Below are positions 19,201-27,838 of a stretch of 64,000 bases of DNA, one piece after another (the first letter of the stretch is position 1; each line of letters starts with the position of its first letter). The stretch is from positions 1 through 64,000 of the forward strand of contig NZ_JAKNCT010000007.1 of the NCBI RefSeq assembly GCF_022134585.1, read 5' to 3'. The DNA comes from Mesosutterella porci. GTDB lineage: Bacteria; Pseudomonadota; Gammaproteobacteria; Burkholderiales; Burkholderiaceae_F. The notes beneath the pieces were generated by a model. It was not told where the DNA came from. It did not search any database and worked only from the letters and a program-made list of their open reading frames with translations. A program made the translations under genes and the position numbers.

Positions 19201-20917
19201 CCACCAAGCGACGCGGCGGATTCACGTTATTAATATCGAGAAGATCGGGCTTAGGGCCGATGAAGCTGATCAGGGAAGTCACCATCTCTTCCCGAATCGG
19301 GTCGATCGGCGGATTGGTCACCTGAGCGAAAAGCTGCTTGAAGTACTGGTAAAAGGACTGGCTTCGCGATGAAAGCACCGGCAGTGAAGTATCGTCGCCC
19401 ATCGATCCCAGGGGCTCCTTTCGCTCCTCGGCCATGGGACACATCAGGACCTTCAGGTCTTCGGCAGTGTAGCCGAACGCCTGCTGCTCGCGGACAAGGG
19501 GAATCTTGCGCAGGTGCGGCAGCTTTTTCGGCTCCTCAATGGCCGACAGCTTAATGTTGATTTTCTGGGTCCACTCCTCATAGGGATGCGCGCCCGCGAG
19601 CTGTTTTTTGACTTCTTCGTCGCTGATGATCCTTCCGAGCCCAGTGTCAATCAGGAGCATCTTGCCCGGGTGCAACTTCTGCTTTCTCCGAATCCTTGAG
19701 TCCGGCACAGGGATGACTCCCGCCTCGGAGGCGAGGATGACGTAGTCGTCGTCGGTCTCCACGTAACGGGCCGGCCTCAGGCCATTGCGGTCGAGAGTCG
19801 CGCCAATTCTCACTCCGTCGGTGAAGGCGATGACGGCCGGTCCGTCCCAGGGCTCCATGATGGCGGCGTTGTACTCGTAGAGGGCCCGTTTTTCGGGCTC
19901 CATGTCCTTTTCCGCTCTTTCCCAAGCCTCTGGGATCAGCATCATCACGGCGTGCGGCAGTGAGTAGCCGCACATCACCAGCAGCTCCAGCGCGTTGTCG
20001 AGGCAGGCCGTGTCGCTCTGTCCCTCATAGATCAGCGGCGAGAGTTTTTTCAAGTCCTCGTCCGAGAGAACAGCGCTCTTCATCCCTTCGCGGGCCCTGA
20101 TCCAGTTGAAGTTGCCTTTGACCGTGTTGATTTCGCCGTTGTGAGCGATGTAACGGTAGGGATGGGCGAGCTCCCAGCTCGGGAAAGTGTTGGTCGAAAA
20201 CCTCTGGTGAACCAGCGCGATGGCGCTCTTGCATAGAGGATTGGCGAGATCCCGGTAGTAAACCCTCACCTGATCGGCCAGCAACAGCCCCTTGTAAACC
20301 ACGGTTCTAGTGCTCATGGACGGCACAAAATACTCGTGCCCGTGCGTAAGCTTGAGCGCCTGGATTTTGTGGCTCGCGCTCTTGCGGATGACATAAAGGC
20401 GCCGCTCGAGAGCCTCCTGCACCATCACGTCCGGGCCTCGGCCGATGAAAATCTGACGGATGACAGGCTCGCTCGCTTTCACCGTCGGGGAGGTCGGCAT
20501 CTCGTGGTCGACCGGCACCTCGCGCCACCCAATGACCACCTGGCCCTCGGCCCGCACGGCCCGCTCAAGCTCTTCTTCGCAGGCGCGGCGGCTGGCCGGC
20601 TCCCTGGGCAGGAAAATCATGCCGACCCCGTACTCTCCCGGCGGGGGCAGAGTGATGCCCAGCTGTCCGAACTCCGCCCTGAAAAGTTCATCGGGGATCT
20701 GAATCATGATGCCGGCGCCGTCCCCGCACAGGGGGTCGGCCCCGACGGCCCCGCGGTGATCCAGGTTGTGCAGGATCTTCAACCCCTGTTCGATCGTGCG
20801 GTGCGTCGCAACTCCCTTGATGCTTGCGACAAAGCCCACGCCGCAGGAGTCATGTTCATATGCCGGGGAATAAAGCCCCTTTTCTGCAGCCTCGCGGGCC
20901 GCCTCTGCCTTTTTCAT
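16241..20917 (-). CDS. gltB: glutamate synthase (NADPH) large subunit
   Basis: 1558 aa; makes two glutamates from glutamine and 2-oxoglutarate. Order of parts: a short propeptide ending before Cys25 (DSCGVGF), which becomes the N-terminal nucleophile of the class II amidotransferase domain; a central domain; the FMN-binding synthase domain with the 3Fe-4S cysteines in [15 protein letters not shown]; and a C-terminal beta-helix ([10 protein letters not shown]). GGGAG precedes the start. The 183-nt upstream spacer holds a 12-bp inverted repeat. Confidence 0.98.
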   Translation of the reverse strand: MKKAEAAREAAEKGLYSPAYEHDSCGVGFVASIKGVATHRTIEQGLKILHNLDHRGAVGADPLCGDGAGIMIQIPDELFRAEFGQLGITLPPPGEYGVGMIFLPREPASRRACEEELERAVRAEGQVVIGWREVPVDHEMPTSPTVKASEPVIRQIFIGRGPDVMVQEALERRLYVIRKSASHKIQALKLTHGHEYFVPSMSTRTVVYKGLLLADQVRVYYRDLANPLCKSAIALVHQRFSTNTFPSWELAHPYRYIAHNGEINTVKGNFNWIRAREGMKSAVLSDEDLKKLSPLIYEGQSDTACLDNALELLVMCGYSLPHAVMMLIPEAWERAEKDMEPEKRALYEYNAAIMEPWDGPAVIAFTDGVRIGATLDRNGLRPARYVETDDDYVILASEAGVIPVPDSRIRRKQKLHPGKMLLIDTGLGRIISDEEVKKQLAGAHPYEEWTQKINIKLSAIEEPKKLPHLRKIPLVREQQAFGYTAEDLKVLMCPMAEERKEPLGSMGDDTSLPVLSSRSQSFYQYFKQLFAQVTNPPIDPIREEMVTSLISFIGPKPDLLDINNVNPPRRLVVNQPILNDGEMEKINQISRYTAGKFRSCRLSLCYPVEWGAAGVEAHLASLCAKAVDAVRSGFNILIVSDRGVDEKMVAVPALLATSALHQHLIKAGLRTQTGIVVETGSARETHHFALLAGFGAEAVHPYLAIETLRDYYGDGSAHGGLTSEKAVENYIYALDQGLTKIMAKMGISTYMSYRGAQIFEAIGLSQELMDRYFKGTRSSIGGLGLFDVMQEAVNMHHEAFHRAPSMSLQLDDGGEYAWRPRGEEHMWTPQAIGALQRAARFNDYGRYREYAQIINDQSKRHMTIRGLFDFKLNPEAAVPLSEVESADEIVKRFATGAMSLGSISAEAHAALAVAMNRIGGKSNTGEGGEDEKRYERELRTGSSGIEDGMTLADILGKDVVAGRLDLKKGDSLCSRIKQVASARFGVTETYLLSADQIQIKMAQGAKPGEGGHLPGKKVSPYIAKLRYSVPGVGLISPPPHHDIYSIEDLAQLIHDLKNANPKASISVKLVSESGVGTIAAGVAKAKADHIVISGHDGGTGASPLSSVKHAGTPWEIGLSETQQTLVVNRLRSRVRIQVDGQIKTGRDVVIGALLGADEFGFATAPLVVLGCMMMRKCHLNTCPAGIATQDPELRALFHGKPEHLVNYFHFVAEEVRELMASLGFRRFDDMIGRADCLVQRADAGGKASKIDCSRVLYEPEVSSPEERRNSTVQDHGLEKSLDWELIRLAKPALEKGEKVRMSLDVHNVNRTCGTLLSSQVALRYGKEGLPDDTIHVELHGSAGQSLGAFLVPGITLDLKGEANDYVGKGLCGGRIIVECTDEFHGRGAENVIAGNTTLYGATSGEAYFNGVVGERFAVRLSGASAVVEGCGDHGCEYMTGGTVVVLGETGRNFAAGMSGGIAYVYDDKGDFERRCNSASVMLERVPSSAEQERNESRALWHQGRTDEELLHELIASHYRYTGSARAKELLDNWQVSRARFVKIFPLEYRKVLQAGLIH

Positions 20918-21017
20918 CGTTGTCTCCCTGCGCTGTTTTCGAACACCAAGGGCGTTCCGCGCTGATGGGATTCATTTTTGCCGCAGAGGCCGAGGATTCG
21001 CAACGATGTCGCCCCCT

Positions 21018-21078
21018 TGATATGTCCCTAATTTCCAATAAATGCGATGTAGCTTGCTCTATAATAAGGGACATATCA
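21018..21078. repeat. 12-bp inverted repeat between gltB and the RAYT-like gene
   Basis: TGATATGTCCCT (21018-21029) and AGGGACATATCA (21067-21078) are perfect inverted copies 37 nt apart. They lie 23 nt past the stop of the RAYT-like gene and about 100 nt upstream of gltB. They could form a hairpin, be a binding site for a regulator of gltBD, or be an end structure used by the transposase-like protein. None of these is proven. Confidence 0.7.
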
Positions 21079-21100
21079 TATTTATCGTAGAGACACAACC

Positions 21101-21787
21101 TTACCGCCGAGGCCTTCGCGGCCGGCCCGGCTTCCTGCCGGTTGGAACCCTGTCGCGAGGAACGCCGCTCGAATCCATCCATCCCTTCGCACCAAAGGGG
21201 CGGCCCAGGCGGGTGGCGCAGCGCAGCTCGTCCAGCCATCGGCCGGACTCCGCCTTCATAAGAAAGTCCTGATACCTAGCCTGACGGTCGAACGGCGTGT
21301 TGCCCAAATCCCACCAGGATCTCGGAGTTTCGACATCAATCGCGCCGGGAGTCCCCATCACACGGGCCGAGCAGCTCGACCAGCGGTATTCCCACGGCCG
21401 TTCGCATACGCCCTGAAAGCAGGCCAGAGCGTCTACAAACCTCATCGCCCTCAGCTCCCAAGACGAGTCAACGGGACAGCTGTAATACCTGCCGGTCCAC
21501 GGGGACCCGGTCAGGTGATGCCGCTGGTTGTACTGGGGAACCCAGCGGCGGCCAAGGCCCTGCATCAGCAGGGCGAGAGCGCCTTTCTCGCGGGGCCGGA
21601 CCAGCAGGTGCACGGAATCCGGCAGCAGGGACCATGCGAGAAGACTGGCTTCCCTCTCCCTTGCTTCTTCCGAGAGCGCATGGAGCAGCATCACGCAGTC
21701 GGCCTCGTCGAAAAAAACCGTCTGCCGCCCCCTGAGAGCTACATGATGGATTTCGCCCACCAGCTCTAAACGCGCCATTCTTGCCAT
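21101..21787 (-). CDS. RAYT-like (Y1 transposase-like) protein, degenerate HUH motif
   Basis: 228 aa from ATG 21787 (GAGG upstream). The fold pattern is that of REP-associated tyrosine transposases: MARxARLELVGEIHHV start, LPDSVHLLVRP, YNQRHHLTGSPWTGRYYS and a final WSS. The family motif PNHVHLL reads PDSVHLL, so the first metal-binding His is Ser58; His60 and a candidate Tyr86 remain. The C terminus ends in GRKPGRPRRPRR, which resembles an AT-hook. A paralogue lies at 39291. It is probably not an active nuclease and may be a domesticated DNA-binding protein. Confidence 0.75.
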   Translation of the reverse strand: MARMARLELVGEIHHVALRGRQTVFFDEADCVMLLHALSEEAREREASLLAWSLLPDSVHLLVRPREKGALALLMQGLGRRWVPQYNQRHHLTGSPWTGRYYSCPVDSSWELRAMRFVDALACFQGVCERPWEYRWSSCSARVMGTPGAIDVETPRSWWDLGNTPFDRQARYQDFLMKAESGRWLDELRCATRLGRPFGAKGWMDSSGVPRDRVPTGRKPGRPRRPRR

Positions 21788-21805
21788 GGAGGCCTCTTTG
21801 ATGGG

Positions 21806-21851
21806 AAATAAAAAAAACACCGAGGCGCCGCCCCGCAGCGATGCCTCAGTG
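21806..21851 (-). terminator. terminator after tRNA-Thr
   Basis: Minus strand: CACTGAGGC pairs with GCCTCGGTG (one mismatch), followed by a run of eight T (opposite 21810-21817). It lies between tRNA-Thr and the RAYT-like gene and would end the sspA-sspB-tRNA transcript. Confidence 0.8.
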
Positions 21852-21913
21852 CCTTCGTCCCAGCCTGCACAGCCGCACCGGCCTGTTTCAGAGTTGGGAC
21901 CCCGTCAATAACC

Positions 21914-21989
21914 TGGTGCCCGTTGTCTGACTCGAACAGACGACCTTTCGCTTACAAGGCGAGTGCACTACCAACTGTGCTAAACGGGC
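21914..21989 (-). tRNA. tRNA-Thr (anticodon TGT)
   Basis: A 76-nt cloverleaf on the minus strand. Acceptor GCCCGTT pairs with AACGGGC; the anticodon loop CTTGTAA gives TGT (reads ACA/ACG); the T-arm contains GTTCGAGTC; CCA is encoded. It lies 20 nt after sspB, leaving little room for its own promoter, so it is probably processed from the sspAB transcript. Confidence 0.97.
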
Positions 21990-22009
21990 AGGTATGGAAC
22001 TATACCCGA

Positions 22010-22411
22010 TTATTTGATTTTTTGTATGTTCAGCCGCTTCCCGCTCCCCGTCTGAGCGGGCTGGGCGTCAGCCGCGGGCTTGTAGTCCAGACAGAAGCCC
22101 GCCTCGGGGCATTCGGCGGGATAAGCCGCTATCACGGCGCGAACCGGAATCCTGATTTCACTTGCCTGCATGCCGAAGCGCGCCGCAAAAGTGATCTCTT
22201 CATTGCCAAAGTCGGCGTTGTGGGCAGCCTCGGCGGAGACGTTCAGCACGATCTGTCCATCCCGAACGTACTCGCGCGGAACCTGCACCCCGTCGTCGAC
22301 CTGGATGACAAGATAAGGGCGCAGGCCATTGTCCTCACACCACTGGACCATGGCCCGGATCAGGTAGGGCTTCAACGGGACTGCAGGGTGGAAATCGCTT
22401 GTATCGTTCAT
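22010..22411 (-). CDS. sspB: ClpXP protease specificity-enhancing factor
   Basis: 133 aa adaptor that delivers ssrA-tagged proteins to ClpXP. The substrate-binding domain contains KPYLIRAMVQWCEDNG, YLVIQVDDGVQVP and the strand ARFGM. A flexible linker (about 110-123) leads to a short basic-hydrophobic tail, RLNIQKIK, in the position of the ClpX-binding XB peptide. It lies just 1 nt after sspA, the usual arrangement. Confidence 0.93.
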   Translation of the reverse strand: MNDTSDFHPAVPLKPYLIRAMVQWCEDNGLRPYLVIQVDDGVQVPREYVRDGQIVLNVSAEAAHNADFGNEEITFAARFGMQASEIRIPVRAVIAAYPAECPEAGFCLDYKPAADAQPAQTGSGKRLNIQKIK

Positions 22412-22412
22412 A

Positions 22413-23018
22413 TCAGCGGCGCATCACTTTTTCTGAAGGGGTCATGGACTCCATGAAAGCGGGCCGGGAGAACACTCTCTCCGCATAAATCTGGATCGCC
22501 TTCGCCGTCTTGGGCAGCTCGATCTTGTAGTAGTCAAGCCTCCAGAGAAGAGGGGCTATGCAGATGTCGAGCATGGAGAAATCTTCTCCGAGGAAATACT
22601 TGTTCTTGGAGAGGTGGCCGGAAAACTGCTGCAGCTGGTTGGCGATGCTCCTTCTGGCGATCGCCTTGTCTTTCTCGGCCGAGGCATGATTCTCCAGAAC
22701 GCGCACAGGCTGATAGAGCTCGCGCTCAAACCCGTAGAGGAACATGCGGGTGCGGGCGCGCGTGATGGGATCCGGCGGCATGAGCTGAGGATGAGGAAAC
22801 CGCTCATCAATGTATTCGTCAATGACGTTGGCTTCATAAAGGATAAGGTCCCTCTCACTGAGGACAGGCACCGTCCCGTACGGAGTCATGGCCTTGACTT
22901 CGGGCGGGATGTTGAACATGTCCACATCGCGAATCTCGAAGTCCATGCCCTTCTCGAAGAGAACAAAGCGGCAGCGATGAGAAAAAGGATCCGTTGTGCC
23001 AGAATACAATACCATCAT
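22413..23018 (-). CDS. sspA: stringent starvation protein A
   Basis: About 201 aa from ATG 23018 (MMVLYSGTTDPFSHRCR). It has a glutathione-S-transferase fold and associates with RNA polymerase during stringent conditions. Key features are the N-terminal thioredoxin-like domain with YGTVPVL, and the helical domain with YFLGEDFSMLDICIAPLLWRL. An in-frame TTG at 23066 is less likely because the family starts at the MVLYSG strand. In many Betaproteobacteria petABC precedes this gene, but not here. Confidence 0.95.
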   Translation of the reverse strand: MMVLYSGTTDPFSHRCRFVLFEKGMDFEIRDVDMFNIPPEVKAMTPYGTVPVLSERDLILYEANVIDEYIDERFPHPQLMPPDPITRARTRMFLYGFERELYQPVRVLENHASAEKDKAIARRSIANQLQQFSGHLSKNKYFLGEDFSMLDICIAPLLWRLDYYKIELPKTAKAIQIYAERVFSRPAFMESMTPSEKVMRR

Positions 23019-23090
23019 ATGATGCTGTTTCCCCGATTGAAGAAAAGCCTCGTTCCTTTTAGCCAAGGAGAAAGACTTTTGGTTCAGAAA

Positions 23091-23110
23091 ACGGCTTTAC
23101 GCCGTTTTTG
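23091..23110 (+). terminator. hairpin between sspA and mscL
   Basis: AAAACGGC pairs with GCCGTTTT around a short TTTAC loop, with further Ts. It lies in the divergent spacer between sspA and mscL (23019-23209), so it is more likely a leader structure or a relic of a lost upstream gene than the end of a present one. Confidence 0.4.
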
Positions 23111-23209
23111 ATTTTAAAATAGTTATTTTAGAACTTTCAGCAAAGTGCCGCCAAAGCCAGCCTTTAGCGCAGCTCCGGCGCCTGTTCTCATCAACCTAAA
23201 GGTACCACG

Positions 23210-23659
23210 ATGAGTTTTTTAAAAGAATTCCAAGCCTTCATCTCCAAAGGCAACGTCATGGATCTGGCTGTCGGCGTCATCATCGGCGGCGCTTTCAACC
23301 AGATTGTCTCGAGCCTTGTAAAGGACATCATCAACCCGGTGGTGGGCTTCATCATCGGCAAGCCGGATTTCCACAACCTGTTCTGGGTCATGAAGTTGCC
23401 CGACGGCTACACCGGACCGCAGACCTACGAGGCCCTCACCAAGGCCGGCGCCACCGTGTTCGGCTACGGCGCCTTTCTGACGGCGGTGATCCAGTTCCTC
23501 CTCCTGTCTCTGGTCATCTTCTTCATCATCAAATCGATGAACACGATGCGCGAGCGGCTGGAGCGCAAGCAGCCCCCCGCTCCGTCCGCTCCGGCGCCGG
23601 TCCCTGAAGACATCCAACTGCTACGGGAAATCCGCGACCTGATGAAGAAAAACGGCTGA
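23210..23659 (+). CDS. mscL: large-conductance mechanosensitive channel
   Basis: 149 aa, two transmembrane helices (about 15-45 and 75-105) with FLKEFQAFISKGNVMDLAVGVIIG-type N terminus and the first-helix GGAFNQIVSSLVKD. It forms a pentameric inner-membrane pore that opens on hypo-osmotic shock. The C-terminal helix contains the conserved LLREIRDLM end. AAAGGT precedes the ATG. Confidence 0.96.
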   Translation: MSFLKEFQAFISKGNVMDLAVGVIIGGAFNQIVSSLVKDIINPVVGFIIGKPDFHNLFWVMKLPDGYTGPQTYEALTKAGATVFGYGAFLTAVIQFLLLSLVIFFIIKSMNTMRERLERKQPPAPSAPAPVPEDIQLLREIRDLMKKNG

Positions 23660-23667
23660 TTTTTCAT

Positions 23668-23690
23668 CTCTCCCGGCTGTGCCGGGAGAG
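23668..23690. terminator. stem-loop between convergent mscL and the protease gene
   Basis: CTCTCCCGGC pairs with GCCGGGAGAG around a TGT loop, in the 37-nt gap between two converging genes. T-tracts are weak on both sides (ATGAAAAAT on the minus strand), so it may be an RNA-end stabiliser or a weak bidirectional terminator. Confidence 0.55.
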
Positions 23691-23696
23691 CCCGCC

Positions 23697-24809
23697 TCAC
23701 TTGCCTTTCAGGGGAGGCCGCTCCTGCAGCGTCACCTGAGTCCTCCATTTCTTCCCGCCCCGATAGAACATCACCTCGACGGTCCGTCCGGGCTTGATGG
23801 CCGACACCTGCCGCATCATGGCCGCCACATCCGTGACCGGCTGCCCGTCCACCGATGTGATCAGATCCCCTTCGCGTATCCCGGAGGCCCACGCCGCTGC
23901 ATCCTTCTTCACTACGGCGACCAACACCCCCTGGCGTCCGCCCAGCTTCAGCTTGTCCGCAATTTCAGGCGTTAGGGCCTGCGGCACCAGCCCCAAGTAC
24001 CCGCGCCGGACCCTGCCGCTCTTCATGAGGGCCGGCAGCACCTCGTTCACCAGCCGAGTGGGAATCGCAAAGCCAATGCCGACAGAAGTCCCCGCATTCA
24101 TGTCGGGGGAAAAAATCGCTGTGTTTATTCCGATGAGCTGACCGGAAGAATTGATGAGGGCACCTCCCGAGTTGCCGCGGTTGATGGCAGCGTCTGTCTG
24201 AATGAAGTCCTCGAAGCTATTCAGACCGAGACTGTGCCGTCCGAGTGCGGAAACAATGCCCATGGTGACCGTCTGACCGACGTTGAAGGGGTTGCCGATG
24301 GCCAGCACAACGTCCCCCACCTCCAGGGTGTCGCTCGAGCCGAACTCAATGGGCGAGAGATCCTGCGCGTCGACCTTGAGGAGCGCCAGGTCCGTCTCAG
24401 GGTCTATGCCCATCCTCCGGGCTTGGAATTCCCTGCCGTCATGCAGTGCAACAGAGATATCCGTCAGGTCTTCTATAACATGATTGTTGGTGAGGATGAA
24501 GCCGTTTCTGCTCACGACGACCCCGGAGCCCAGGGGAGTAGCGCCGGAGGAGCGGGGAATGCCAGCCGGGTTCGTTCCGGCTGTATCCTCGTCTTCCTCG
24601 ACGGCCTGCGTCGTATAGATGTTGACGACAGCTGGAGCAGCTTTTTTAACCGCTTCCGAGTAGGAGAGCACGGTTCCGCTCTCCCGCATGACCGGCAGGC
24701 TGGCCGCGTCCGGGCTGCCGTGGAAATGCTCCCACAAAACAACCGCCAGGCCGACCCCCGCGCAGACGGTGACCGTTTGGGCGAAAATAAGCCACAGGCG
24801 CTTCAACAT
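23697..24809 (-). CDS. DegS/HtrA-type periplasmic serine protease
   Basis: 370 aa with one N-terminal membrane anchor (about 5-25), a trypsin-like domain and a single PDZ domain (about 265-360). The triad is His110 (TNNHV), Asp140 (ETDLALLK) and Ser214 (GNSGGAL). One PDZ plus a membrane anchor matches DegS/AlgW better than DegP, so it may cleave an anti-sigma factor in the envelope stress response; this is inferred. It starts 14 nt from the divergent Nif3-like gene. Confidence 0.88.
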   Translation of the reverse strand: MLKRLWLIFAQTVTVCAGVGLAVVLWEHFHGSPDAASLPVMRESGTVLSYSEAVKKAAPAVVNIYTTQAVEEDEDTAGTNPAGIPRSSGATPLGSGVVVSRNGFILTNNHVIEDLTDISVALHDGREFQARRMGIDPETDLALLKVDAQDLSPIEFGSSDTLEVGDVVLAIGNPFNVGQTVTMGIVSALGRHSLGLNSFEDFIQTDAAINRGNSGGALINSSGQLIGINTAIFSPDMNAGTSVGIGFAIPTRLVNEVLPALMKSGRVRRGYLGLVPQALTPEIADKLKLGGRQGVLVAVVKKDAAAWASGIREGDLITSVDGQPVTDVAAMMRQVSAIKPGRTVEVMFYRGGKKWRTQVTLQERPPLKGK

Positions 24810-24823
24810 AGAGGACTCTTTCC

Positions 24824-25573
24824 ATGCAGACCCAAATGCTGGTTGAAAAGCTCAACTCGCTGCTTGAAATCGAACGCTTCCATGATTATGCCCCCAACGG
24901 GCTGCAGGTCGAAGGCAGGAAGGAGACCGTCCGAATTATAACCGGCGTCACGGCCTGTCAGGCCCTGCTTGACGCCGCTGTCAGCCGGCAGGCCGACGCT
25001 GTGCTCGTTCACCACGGCTGGTTCTGGAAAAATGAAAGCCCCTGCATCACCGGCATCAGACGCAGACGCATCCAAACTGCCCTGCAAAACGGGCTGAACC
25101 TGATCGCCTACCACCTTCCGCTCGACGCCCACCCCGTCCTCGGAAACAACGCAAGGCTGGCGGGAGTTTTGGGCATTCAGCCCACCGGCCAGTGGGGGGA
25201 GATGAGCCTCGGCTGGAAAGGTATTTTAAAGAGCGGCCCGATGACGGCCTCCGGCTTTGCCGCCCTGGCAGCCGAAAAGCTTGCCAAGAAGCCCCTTCTC
25301 GTAGGTGATCCAGACCGAATGGTTCAAACGGTCTGCTGGTGCACGGGCGCCGCGCAAGGCTTCTTTGAGGAGGCTGCAGCTCAGGGCGCCGATCTGTACC
25401 TGTCCGGAGAAATCTCAGAGCAGACATTCCACCAGGCGAGGGAATCCGGCGTCCCGTATCTCGCCTGCGGACACCATGCGACGGAGCGCTTCGGCATCCT
25501 GGCTTTAGGCGGATGGATTCGGGAAAACCTCGGGCTCGAGGTGGAATTCATCGACATCAACAACCCCGTTTAA
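24824..25573 (+). CDS. Nif3-like dinuclear metal-centre protein
   Basis: 249 aa of the Nif3/YbgI family, hexameric proteins with a two-metal site; their biochemical role is still unclear. Metal ligands are visible in LVHHGWFWK (His63, His64), ITGVTAC and the C-terminal CGHHATERFG. GAGGA precedes the ATG. The order tatC-Nif3-HtrA-mscL is shared with other Burkholderiales (from memory). Confidence 0.9.
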   Translation: MQTQMLVEKLNSLLEIERFHDYAPNGLQVEGRKETVRIITGVTACQALLDAAVSRQADAVLVHHGWFWKNESPCITGIRRRRIQTALQNGLNLIAYHLPLDAHPVLGNNARLAGVLGIQPTGQWGEMSLGWKGILKSGPMTASGFAALAAEKLAKKPLLVGDPDRMVQTVCWCTGAAQGFFEEAAAQGADLYLSGEISEQTFHQARESGVPYLACGHHATERFGILALGGWIRENLGLEVEFIDINNPV

Positions 25574-25623
25574 GGGGGCTGCGGCCGAACCCAGCGGCCC
25601 CGGGCGGAATGCGCCGCGCGGCC

Positions 25624-26463
25624 TCACTTCCCGTCCCCGGCTTCCTTTTCGCGCTTCTCGAGCTCTGCGATTTCCTCGCGCTCCTGCTCCATGAACGGCT
25701 TAGGGTTCTTTTTCCCAAAGAGCTGGACAAGCCAGATGCCCGCCTGGTAAAGGATCACAAGCGGCAGTGCCAGCAGGATCTGGGAGAGGACATCCGGAGG
25801 GGTGAAGATCGCCGCAAGAACAAAAGCGCCGACGATGACATAAGGACGGGCCTTTTTCAGGGCCTGCAGAGAAGCGATGCCCACATGGTTGAGCACCATG
25901 ACGATAATCGGCACCTCAAACGTCACCCCGAAGGCGAAAAAGAGCGTCAGCACAAAGCTGAAGTACGAATCAATGTCCGGAGCGAAATTGACTGACTCCG
26001 GGGAGAACTGGGCAATAAAGCGGAAAACAAATCTGAAGACGACGAAATAGCAGTAGACGATACCTGCTGCGAACATCGCAACGGAAGAAACCAGAACCGG
26101 CAGGACCAGACGTTTTTCCTGACGGTAGAGCGCGGGCGCCACATAGGCCCAGGCCTGATAAAGCACATAAGGCAGAGCGATCAGGAAGGCGACGAACAGC
26201 GTCACCTTCAGCGGCACCAGAAACGGCGCGACGACGCCCGTTGACAGCAGTTTCGTTCCCTGCGGCAGTGCGACCATCAGCGGCATGGACAGAGCGTCAA
26301 ACAGCTGCTTCATGAAGGGGGAAAGGATGAAAAAGACGATGATGATAGCCAGCATCGACTTGACCAGCCTGTTCCGCAGCTCGATCAGATGCTCGACGAG
26401 AGGCTGCTCGTTCCTCGGATCGTCTGGGGCTTCAATCGGAAGGTTTTCTTTCTTTTCGCTCAT
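25624..26463 (-). CDS. tatC: Tat translocase subunit TatC
   Basis: 279 aa, six predicted membrane helices. It is the receptor for twin-arginine signal peptides in folded-protein export. The N-terminal EHLIELRNRL cytoplasmic motif and the first periplasmic loop with FLVPLK are in place. It is the last gene of the tatABC group, 9 nt after tatB. Confidence 0.96.
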   Translation of the reverse strand: MSEKKENLPIEAPDDPRNEQPLVEHLIELRNRLVKSMLAIIIVFFILSPFMKQLFDALSMPLMVALPQGTKLLSTGVVAPFLVPLKVTLFVAFLIALPYVLYQAWAYVAPALYRQEKRLVLPVLVSSVAMFAAGIVYCYFVVFRFVFRFIAQFSPESVNFAPDIDSYFSFVLTLFFAFGVTFEVPIIVMVLNHVGIASLQALKKARPYVIVGAFVLAAIFTPPDVLSQILLALPLVILYQAGIWLVQLFGKKNPKPFMEQEREEIAELEKREKEAGDGK

Positions 26464-26472
26464 GGCATCTTT

Positions 26473-27123
26473 TTAGCGATAAATGCGGGGGCGGTTCGAA
26501 CGGGCTCGCGGGGCATACCTGCGGTTGTTGCCCACGAACTGATGCCGGCTCATTTTCAGTTTTTCCCGAAGGTTTTCCACCTCCGCTGCCAGCTCGTCGA
26601 CCGAGGGGCCAGAAATGTAGCGCTTTTCGAAGACATGCGTCTCCTGAGTCTTGTAGGAATCCGAATCATCGTTCCAAGAGAAATCGCTGCTGTCATAGGA
26701 CTCGCCGCCACCAGACCCGGAAGAGCTCTCCGCATCCGAAGAACCACCTGCCGCATCATCGGAAAAAGAGTCGATGCTCGTCGCCACCTTGCCGGAGGTG
26801 TCTTCCAGCGCCTTCTCCGCCTCCGTCATGTTTTTCTGGGCTTCTCCCGCAACAGAGTCGACATTTTTTTCAATGTCCTTGGCCGCGTTCTGAACCGTGG
26901 AATTCAGATCGGAAGCCACTTTCTGAGCGTCATCCTTTATTTTCTTTAGCTCAGAGAGCTCTGTTTCGCGATCTATGTCTTCCTTCATCTGCTGAACAAA
27001 ACGCTGAGCCTTGCCAATCCACTGCCCGGCCGTTTTGGCGACCTCTGGCAGCTTCTCCGGCCCAAGCACGACCAATCCCACGACGCCGCAGACAACAAGT
27101 TCGCTAAAGCCAAAATCAAACAT
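26473..27123 (-). CDS. tatB: Tat translocase subunit TatB
   Basis: 216 aa. The N-terminal helix and hinge MFDFGFSELVVCGVVGLVVLGPEKLP is the TatB signature (Glu8, Gly-Pro hinge), followed by an amphipathic helix and a long hydrophilic tail. The tail has Ser/Asp/Gly-rich stretches (about 135-170) and an Arg-rich end. It forms the TatBC receptor complex in the inner membrane. Confidence 0.94.
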   Translation of the reverse strand: MFDFGFSELVVCGVVGLVVLGPEKLPEVAKTAGQWIGKAQRFVQQMKEDIDRETELSELKKIKDDAQKVASDLNSTVQNAAKDIEKNVDSVAGEAQKNMTEAEKALEDTSGKVATSIDSFSDDAAGGSSDAESSSGSGGGESYDSSDFSWNDDSDSYKTQETHVFEKRYISGPSVDELAAEVENLREKLKMSRHQFVGNNRRYAPRARSNRPRIYR

Positions 27124-27211
27124 AGATGCCTAAAAATAAAAGAAGACGCCCCGTGCGGCCCCATGGAAAGGGTGTACGGGGGGCAACGTCCGTCCGGTCA
27201 GACCGACGAAA

Positions 27212-27460
27212 TCAGGCCTGCTTGTCTTTCGCTGCGGCTTCGGCTTTCACCACCTCAGGCTTCGCCGCCTCAGGCTTTGCCGCAGCTTCGCTCTTGGCAG
27301 CGGTCTTTTTGTCGTCTTCGGTGGCTTCGCTCATGCCTTCCTTAAAGCCCTTGATGGCGCCGCCCAGATCCTTGCCCATGTTCTTGAGCTTGCCGGTGCC
27401 GAACACCAGAACAACGATGGCAAGAACAATCAGCCAATGCCAGATGGAAAGAGAACCCAT
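27212..27460 (-). CDS. tatA: Tat translocase subunit TatA
   Basis: 82 aa, with one membrane helix ([16 protein letters not shown]), the FGTGKL hinge and an amphipathic helix. The tail is an Ala/Lys/Glu repeat ([17 protein letters not shown]), low complexity. It forms the size-variable Tat pore. It is transcribed after the HIT gene. Confidence 0.94.
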   Translation of the reverse strand: MGSLSIWHWLIVLAIVVLVFGTGKLKNMGKDLGGAIKGFKEGMSEATEDDKKTAAKSEAAAKPEAAKPEVVKAEAAAKDKQA

Positions 27461-27472
27461 GATATTTAGCTC

Positions 27473-27817
27473 CTATGCCTGCTTCCAAGGACGGGGCCCG
27501 CCCAGAACATGGACATGCAGATGAGGTACTTCCTGACCGCCGTCGCGGCCTGTATTAATGACCACCCTGAAGCCGTTCCTGCACCCAAGGTCCAGGGCAA
27601 GCTTTCGGGCGAGATTTAGCATTTTACCCAAAAGCGCACTGTCTTCGGAAGTGGTTTCCGCCAAAGAGGTGATATGGCGCTTGGGAATGATCAGAAAATG
27701 AACGGGGGCATGAGGATTAATGTCATAGAAAGCAAACAGTTCCTCATCCTCATAAATCTTTTTGCTCGGGATTTCGCCGCGGGCTATTTTGCAGAACAGA
27801 CAGTCCCCATTAGACAT
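27473..27817 (-). CDS. HIT-family nucleotide-binding hydrolase
   Basis: 114 aa histidine-triad protein of the HinT branch, with HLHVHVL (His99, 101, 103) and an N-terminal CLFCKIARGEIPSKKIYED. HinT-like enzymes hydrolyse adenosine phosphoramidates. It sits between hisE and tatA in the same orientation, a placement common in Betaproteobacteria. Confidence 0.94.
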   Translation of the reverse strand: MSNGDCLFCKIARGEIPSKKIYEDEELFAFYDINPHAPVHFLIIPKRHITSLAETTSEDSALLGKMLNLARKLALDLGCRNGFRVVINTGRDGGQEVPHLHVHVLGGPRPWKQA

Positions 27818-27838
27818 AAGCAGTCTCCCTTTGAAGTT

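Noticed and set aside
18194-19372. A 392-codon frame opposite gltB
   Set aside because: Antisense shadow; gltB is continuous and has all domains on the other strand.
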